Source: Deltaproteobacteria bacterium (GTDB taxonomy: Bacteria; Myxococcota_A; UBA9160; UBA4427). From it: a stretch of 64,000 nt of DNA. A program made the translations under genes and the position numbers. Shown here piece by piece: positions 58,662-64,000 of this stretch. Below the pieces are notes generated by a model. The model was not told the DNA's origin. It did no database searches and was given only the letters and a program-made list of their open reading frames with translations. Position 1 is the first letter of the stretch. The number at the start of each line of letters is the position of its first letter. The DNA lies in assembly GCA_002691205.1 (NCBI GenBank), contig NZHD01000020.1, positions 1 to 64,000 on the forward strand, written 5' to 3'.

Positions 58662-60116
58662 TCACCGGGCGATTTCAGCCACCCAAGCATCGACGGCATC
58701 CATGGCCTGACGAGCCGTTCCGGGATAGCCATTCACAAGAATGGAAAAGAACTTTCGGCGCTTTTGTCCATCCTCAACCGTTCCCGAAAGCGCGATCACC
58801 CGAGAGTCGTTCAGAAGGCCAGTCTTGGCTCGCACTCGCCCCTGCACGGGAAGCAACCGGTCCCGGAGCGTGCCATCTAGAGCCGCGATCGGGAGAGAAG
58901 CCACGAATTCAGGACCCATCCCGAAAGAGTGCGAGCCCACCTCCAGGGCGTTTACAATCATTCTCGCGCTCACCCGGTTAGTCACCGCTAAGCCGGACCC
59001 ATCAACGAGGATGGCCTCCTCCCCGATTATGTTCATGGCGAGAAGTCGTTCTCGAAGAACCGACATTCCAGCCGGCCAACCTCCCTCACCCTCTCCGGAA
59101 TTCAGGGCGAGCGCCTTCACAAGCATCTCAGTCATGGCGTTATTGCTGTACTTCATCGCCAGTGAGATGATTTCAGAGAGGGGCCGCCCCTTAAAGTTCA
59201 ACAACATGACGGACTGAGAGGGATCCCCTCGAATCACCTCCCCGCCCACTGAAACACCGAGAGACTCAAGATGCATTTTGAGAACAGAGCCAGCATAAAG
59301 ACCTGGATCGCTCACGCTTCTCGGAAAGGCCTTGCTTTTTTCACCGAGGCGAACCGTCCCATCAATGCGCACAGACTCGCGCCCTGGAATGACTTCTCCA
59401 CGGCTGAGATTCAGAACAGTGGCCTCGCCCATTCCTCCTGTCCTCGCTGAACCGACTCGTCTCAAATACTCCACCGGGGGGTCAAAAACGACGATCGGCG
59501 GTTGGTCAACCTCTTCCGCGGGCGAGAGATGAGCGAAAAACGTGCCGTAGTTGGCCGTCAGAGCGCCCACTGGACCGTGATAAGCCCTCGACGAGACAGG
59601 CCCCCAAGCCGGGTGCCAAAAAACATCGTCAAAAGCGGTGTCATCCACAAGGAGGTTCCCCTCAATCCGGCGAAGCCCTTGCCTTCTCAGATCCGCCGCT
59701 ACACGCCACCAGTCCTCTGTATTGAGGACCGGGTCTCCGCTCCCCCGCACCCTAAGTTGTCCAACCGTCCCCTCGGAGTCGATCAACCGATCCGAAAACA
59801 CCTGGGTTTCAAAGCGAGCCGACGGTCCTAGAGTCGCCAACGCGGCCACGGATGTCAGAATTTTCATGTTTGAAGCGGGAGCGAGAAGCATGTCTGGGGA
59901 CTGAGACCAAATCTCAGTCCCGTCCGACGCATGGACCACCAGCGCGCCTACTCGAGCCCCGCGAAGAGCCGGAACCTCCAAAAGAGCGGATAAACCGGAA
60001 TTCTGAGCGAAGTCTCTCTTCGCCTCGCTGAAAGAAAGCGGGTCTCCAGAGCCCCTTGCGGTGCCCGAGAAGGCCGAGATCAGTACGCCCCACAGAAGCC
60101 AAACCTGCAGTCCCAT
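58662..60116 (-). CDS. dacB: D-alanyl-D-alanine carboxypeptidase/endopeptidase (PBP4, DacB-like)
   Basis: LLAPASNMKILTSVAALATLGPSARFETQVF (SxxK); KYSNNAMTEMLVK (SxN); VRAKTGLLNDSRVIALSG (KTG); start at internal Met 60116 assumed. Confidence 0.9.
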   Translation of the reverse strand: MGLQVWLLWGVLISAFSGTARGSGDPLSFSEAKRDFAQNSGLSALLEVPALRGARVGALVVHASDGTEIWSQSPDMLLAPASNMKILTSVAALATLGPSARFETQVFSDRLIDSEGTVGQLRVRGSGDPVLNTEDWWRVAADLRRQGLRRIEGNLLVDDTAFDDVFWHPAWGPVSSRAYHGPVGALTANYGTFFAHLSPAEEVDQPPIVVFDPPVEYLRRVGSARTGGMGEATVLNLSRGEVIPGRESVRIDGTVRLGEKSKAFPRSVSDPGLYAGSVLKMHLESLGVSVGGEVIRGDPSQSVMLLNFKGRPLSEIISLAMKYSNNAMTEMLVKALALNSGEGEGGWPAGMSVLRERLLAMNIIGEEAILVDGSGLAVTNRVSARMIVNALEVGSHSFGMGPEFVASLPIAALDGTLRDRLLPVQGRVRAKTGLLNDSRVIALSGTVEDGQKRRKFFSILVNGYPGTARQAMDAVDAWVAEIAR

Positions 60117-60328
60117 CGTAAAGGACCGTCTTGACCCGGCCCAGAGGCCTATCGGTCTGAGTTGACCTTCTTCGTTAAAGGGTCTGAGCAAGATTTCTCC
60201 CGTAAAAACCGATTGTCCACGAACTTCTGCAATGAGTTCCCGGCTAGGGGGGTGCGACAAGACGCCACCTGCGCGACGGTATCCCTACGCAAGCCGACGG
60301 GCAAATCCGCCCGGTCAAAAAGATACGA

Positions 60329-61669
60329 ATGGGGGTCCGCTTGCTCAATTGGATTTGGCTCGGACTGATACTCGTTTCCATCGGGTATGCGGCCTTTATT
60401 CCGGGTCGCATGGAAGTCTTAGCTTCCTCCATTTTGTCCGGAGCCTCAACGGCCGTGCAACTGATCATCGGCTTAGTGGGAGCCATGGTTCTCTTCCTCG
60501 GCCTGACGCGCGTGGCCTTCGACGGAGGTCTCCGCGCTTGGCTAGGCCGAAAGCTCGCTCCTCTCGTCAGCCGACTCTTTCCTGAAGTCCCCCCGGATCA
60601 TCCAGCCATGAGCTCCATGGTGATGAACATGTCCTCAAATATGATGGGGCTTGGAAATGCGGCGACGCCTTTTGGCCTGAAAGCCATGAGCGAACTCGCT
60701 CGCCTGAATCCAAACACAGGCGTAGCCTCAAACGCGATGGTGCTCTTCCTGGCCATCAACACCTCCGCCATCACCCTATTTCCGCCTTTTGGCACCATCG
60801 CAGTCAGACAAGCAGCGGGCTCCACCGAAGCGTGGGCAATCTGGCTTCCCACACTGATCGCCACGACCTGTTCGACTGTCGCCGCCGTCAGTGCCTACTT
60901 CCTACTGGGCCGACTTCCTGTTTTTCGCGCGCACGCGCTCAAAAAACCGCCTCCCCCTGTGGCTCACTCGAACTCCGAGCAAGGCTCGGACACCTCGCCC
61001 GAAGAGCCCCTGGAGGAGCCGAAATCCATCCATTCTCCGAAATGGCTAAGAGTTCTGCTGATCGGCGGATTCGCTCTGTGCGTGACTCTTGGGCTGGGTC
61101 TAGAACTCAGCCGCCTCGTGCCCGAAATTGGAGTCAGCGCCGCCTTTAAACAGATCATCAGCGGCTGGCTCCTTCCTCTCTTTATTGCCGGCCTCCTGTT
61201 GATTGGCGTAGGCGCGGGAATCAATGCCTACGATTCAATGATTTCGGGGGCGAGAGAAGGACTCGAAGTGGCCGCCCGAATCGTTCCCTATTTAGTCGCC
61301 ATTCTGGTGGCTGTGGCCGTCTTTAGAGCCTCTGGAGCCCTCGACGCCCTGATCGAAATCCTTAACCCCTACACCCGTGCGGTGGGTGTTCCTGCCGAAG
61401 TCCTGCCTATGGCCTTACTTCGCCCCTTGTCTGGATCAGGGGCCTTTGGCGTGATGGCCGAAACCTTGTCGACGTACGGGCCAGACACTTTCATCGGGTA
61501 CCTGACTTCCACGCTGATGGGCTCTACCGAAACCACTTTTTATGTCCTTGCCCTCTACCTGGGTGCAGCCGGTGTCGTCGATGGGCGCCATGCCCTCGCC
61601 GCCTGTTTGTTGGGTGATTTAGGCGGTTTCATCGGTGCGGTCGTGGCGTGCCACTGGCTCTTTGGCTAG
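60329..61669 (+). CDS. Fused SpmA/SpmB-like nucleoside-recognition (Gate) domain membrane protein
   Basis: LVGAMVLFLGLTRVAFDGGLRAWLGRKLAPLVSRLFPEVPPDHPAMSSMVMNMSSNMMGLGNAATPFGLKAM; MALLRPLSGSGAFGVMAE...TSTLMGSTETTFYVLALYLGAAGV. Confidence 0.87.
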   Translation: MGVRLLNWIWLGLILVSIGYAAFIPGRMEVLASSILSGASTAVQLIIGLVGAMVLFLGLTRVAFDGGLRAWLGRKLAPLVSRLFPEVPPDHPAMSSMVMNMSSNMMGLGNAATPFGLKAMSELARLNPNTGVASNAMVLFLAINTSAITLFPPFGTIAVRQAAGSTEAWAIWLPTLIATTCSTVAAVSAYFLLGRLPVFRAHALKKPPPPVAHSNSEQGSDTSPEEPLEEPKSIHSPKWLRVLLIGGFALCVTLGLGLELSRLVPEIGVSAAFKQIISGWLLPLFIAGLLLIGVGAGINAYDSMISGAREGLEVAARIVPYLVAILVAVAVFRASGALDALIEILNPYTRAVGVPAEVLPMALLRPLSGSGAFGVMAETLSTYGPDTFIGYLTSTLMGSTETTFYVLALYLGAAGVVDGRHALAACLLGDLGGFIGAVVACHWLFG

Positions 61670-62750
61670 GCGCTCATTTGTGGAAGCCGAAAAAAAAGAA
61701 CGCCTCAACGTACAAGCCCAAATCGAAAAACTGACCGGCCGGTCGGTCATGGCCCTCGAGGATGTGGAACCAGGCTTAGGCCATCGTCATTTCTTCCGCG
61801 TCCGTTTCGGAGATCAAAAAAAGCCCCGCAGTATGATTGCTCGCTTCGAACCCACCGCGGCCCTCTCCTCCGAAACTCCGAGCGAACCTCCCCTCGAACC
61901 CATTCGCGCCTTTCTGGAAAAGCGGGGGCTTCCGGTTCCTCGCTCGTACGGAGACAACGGCCCGTTGCAATTGCTCGAAGACTTGGGCAACACCAGCCTG
62001 GAAAATCGAGTGCTGACAGCAAGTACGACGGAACGGAAGTCGCTTTATCGGGAAGCCTGCGCACTCATTCCAAGACTCCAAAGGCTCCAAGCCCCGTCGG
62101 TGAAAAAACCGGCCGCCTTTGAACGATTCTGGAATCAGGAGTTGGTTCTCACGAAAGCGACAAAATGGCTCGAATGGAGTTTCCCCCTCCTGCAAGGCCG
62201 GCCGGCACACCCCCAAGAACGCACCGAGATTCGCCAAGCCTTTTCCTTTGTGGCGCAAACGCTCTCCCAAGGCCCTCAACGCCTCGCTCATCGTGATTTC
62301 AAAGCCGCCAATTTGCACTTTAGAAACGAAGTCAGCACGCCGAAACTGACTATGATCGATCTGCAAGGCGCTTTCTTAGCCCCACCGGAGTACGATTTGG
62401 TCTGTCTTCTACGAGATTCACACGTGACTCTTCCCGAAGTGGAGGTGATTTCCTTGCTTGAGGAAACGAGACCTGACTTGCCTGATCAGGTGGACAAGGA
62501 AACGTTCCTTCGGCGTTTCGATCTCATTACTTTGGTCCGCGTGTGCAAAGACCTTTCTCATTATCTCCATGCCGCGACTCAACTTTCCGACCGCCGCTAC
62601 CTGCCATTCGTGCCTCAGGCTCTCTCCAACCTTCGCAAAGCGGCGGAACGCGCTGACACCCGGGACCCAGAGGTCGGACCCCTGACTCATTTTCTTTTAA
62701 CTGCTCCCGAGACCATCGAGATCCCAATGAGCGATGAGCTGCCCCGGTGA
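61635..62750 (+). CDS. amgK: Aminoglycoside phosphotransferase-fold sugar kinase (AmgK-like)
   Basis: LVLTKATKWLEWSFPLLQG; LAHRDFKAANLHFRNEVSTPKLTMIDLQGAFLAPPEYDLVCLLRDS; adjacent to murU-like gene. Confidence 0.85.
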   Translation: MRSWRATGSLARRSFVEAEKKERLNVQAQIEKLTGRSVMALEDVEPGLGHRHFFRVRFGDQKKPRSMIARFEPTAALSSETPSEPPLEPIRAFLEKRGLPVPRSYGDNGPLQLLEDLGNTSLENRVLTASTTERKSLYREACALIPRLQRLQAPSVKKPAAFERFWNQELVLTKATKWLEWSFPLLQGRPAHPQERTEIRQAFSFVAQTLSQGPQRLAHRDFKAANLHFRNEVSTPKLTMIDLQGAFLAPPEYDLVCLLRDSHVTLPEVEVISLLEETRPDLPDQVDKETFLRRFDLITLVRVCKDLSHYLHAATQLSDRRYLPFVPQALSNLRKAAERADTRDPEVGPLTHFLLTAPETIEIPMSDELPR

Positions 62751-63727
62751 GAGCTATGATCCTTGCAGCCGGCCTTGGCACTCGCTTGCAGCCGCTCACC
62801 CACCTCAAGGCTAAGCCCGCACTTCCGGTTCTGGGGCGCCCGGTGATCGCATGGCTGCTTGAATTCCTTCGAGCATCAGGCATCAAGGAGGTCGCCATCA
62901 ACGTTCATTATCGTCCTGAGAGCATCAAAGAAGCGGTTCAACGATATGGCCCCGGCGATATGAAAATTGAGTACTTCACAGAGAAGCGCCCCTTAGGGAC
63001 AGGCGGAGGCATCGCCGCGGCACGCCACTTTCTCTCCCGTTCTGACCCAGCCATCATCATCGCCGGAGACATGCTTCTCGACGTAAACCTACAGCCCCTC
63101 ATCGAAGAACACCTTAGGCAAGAGGCTCTCTGCACCCTCCTTCTGCAAGATGACGCTGAGAAAGCGAAAACCTTTGGAAGCATCGGCCTCGATGCGCATG
63201 GCAGAGTAAAAAGAATCGCTCAACGACTCAATCTAGGCGATGAAACAGAACGAGGTGTCTTTGTTGGCCTTCGACTCGTGTCCCCCAAAGCTTTTTCGGC
63301 CTTACCTGGTTTTTCACCGGATGAGGCTTTTGAGGACCTCACTGACTGGTTTGGCCCGTTGATCACGTCTGGTGACACACGTATACGTGGTCATCGATTA
63401 CCCCCTACAAGCCTTGCCTGGACGCCCGTCGGCACACCGGAAGAGTACTTGCACGCCAACCTCTCCCCAAGTTCACCTTCCTACCTGTCCAAGGAGCAAC
63501 TTTTGTTCCCTGGCACCCAGCAAGTAGGCGAAGCCCACGACGTTATTTTGGGTCCAGGAGCCACAGTCGGACAAGGGGCACTGTTAGAACGCTGCGTTGT
63601 GTGGGAAAACGAGACCGTACCGCCGAACTTTGCGGCCACAGGAGGGGTATTTGCCCACGGAAGATTCTACTCTTGCACCGAAGACAAAAACTCAAAGAGC
63701 TACAAGGAGAATCCGCGGGATGAATGA
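62747..63727 (+). CDS. murU: Nucleotidyltransferase (MurU-like)
   Basis: GTG start overlapping upstream stop; AMILAAGLGTRLQPLTHLKAKPALPVLGRPVIAWLLEFLRASGIKEVAINVHY. Confidence 0.87.
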   Translation: MRAMILAAGLGTRLQPLTHLKAKPALPVLGRPVIAWLLEFLRASGIKEVAINVHYRPESIKEAVQRYGPGDMKIEYFTEKRPLGTGGGIAAARHFLSRSDPAIIIAGDMLLDVNLQPLIEEHLRQEALCTLLLQDDAEKAKTFGSIGLDAHGRVKRIAQRLNLGDETERGVFVGLRLVSPKAFSALPGFSPDEAFEDLTDWFGPLITSGDTRIRGHRLPPTSLAWTPVGTPEEYLHANLSPSSPSYLSKEQLLFPGTQQVGEAHDVILGPGATVGQGALLERCVVWENETVPPNFAATGGVFAHGRFYSCTEDKNSKSYKENPRDE

Positions 63728-64000
63728 GGTGACCTTCATCGGCACCAGTGATGCGTTTGGAGCAGGCGGACGAAGGCAGTCCGCCGTGTTCGTGCGCGGC
63801 GACAGGGGCTCTCTTCTCCTCGACTGCGGAGCGACCACCAACACCGGTCTCAATGACTTAAAAATTGAGCGCGACGAAATCGACTCTATTCTGATCTCTC
63901 ATTTCCACGGCGACCACTTTGGGGGCATTCCTCTCTTCCTTTTCGCTTGTCTCTATACAGATCAAAGAACTCGAGCGCTTGACATTGCAGGCCCTCCTGG
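63720..64000 (+). CDS. MBL-fold metallo-hydrolase (partial, runs off window end)
   Basis: ATG 63720; MNEVTFIGTSDAFGAGGRRQSAVFVRGDRGSLLLDCGATTNTGLNDLKIERDEIDSILISHFHGDHFGGIPLF (HxHxDH). Confidence 0.85.
   Translation, partial: MNEVTFIGTSDAFGAGGRRQSAVFVRGDRGSLLLDCGATTNTGLNDLKIERDEIDSILISHFHGDHFGGIPLFLFACLYTDQRTRALDIAGPP

Noticed and set aside
1-64000. CRISPR arrays, rRNA operons, prophage or transposase genes
   Set aside because: No regularly spaced repeats, rRNA signature sequence, or transposase/integrase/phage structural motifs seen in any frame.

Overview
This 64 kb window is a chromosomal segment that looks like an uncultured deltaproteobacterium-like lineage (the lineage is an inference). 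It is densely coding, with no clear mobile elements and no CRISPR array. Layout: (1) 0-15 kb: scattered metabolic genes (DHDPR-like reductase, NagZ, D-aminoacylase, Tat DUF1501 + CXXCH lipoprotein pair, saccharopine dehydrogenase-like, APH-like kinase, SDR). (2) 15.6-24.5 kb: a compact candidate biosynthetic/surface-glycan locus with an unusual A-KR-PCP-TE single-module synthetase, a sulfotransferase, a sulfatase-fold membrane protein, a methyltransferase and a GT4 glycosyltransferase. (3) 24.5-26.5 kb: an ArsS-like radical SAM gene, a PEP-CTERM gene with a strong terminator, and tRNA-Gly(CCC). (4) 27-48.4 kb: a type IV pilus gene block (pilB, T, C, S, R; pilM, N, O, P, Q; ExeA-like ATPase, TPR and roadblock proteins) that includes a divergently transcribed, extensively degenerate NtrC-like regulator. 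(5) 48.9-64 kb: housekeeping genes (ribF, lptF/G-like, hflC/hflK/slipin/nfeD, coaBC, coaD, rsmD, PBP4, SpmA/B-like, amgK/murU). The strongest finding is at 2629-3717. Two ORFs given as separate in the ORF track are in the same frame and separated only by one TGA, at the redox-active position of a thioredoxin-fold motif (ATWASW-TGA-GCRLDLP). A hairpin downstream of the TGA fits a bacterial SECIS. I read this as one selenocysteine-containing TlpA/ResA-like redoxin of about 362 aa.
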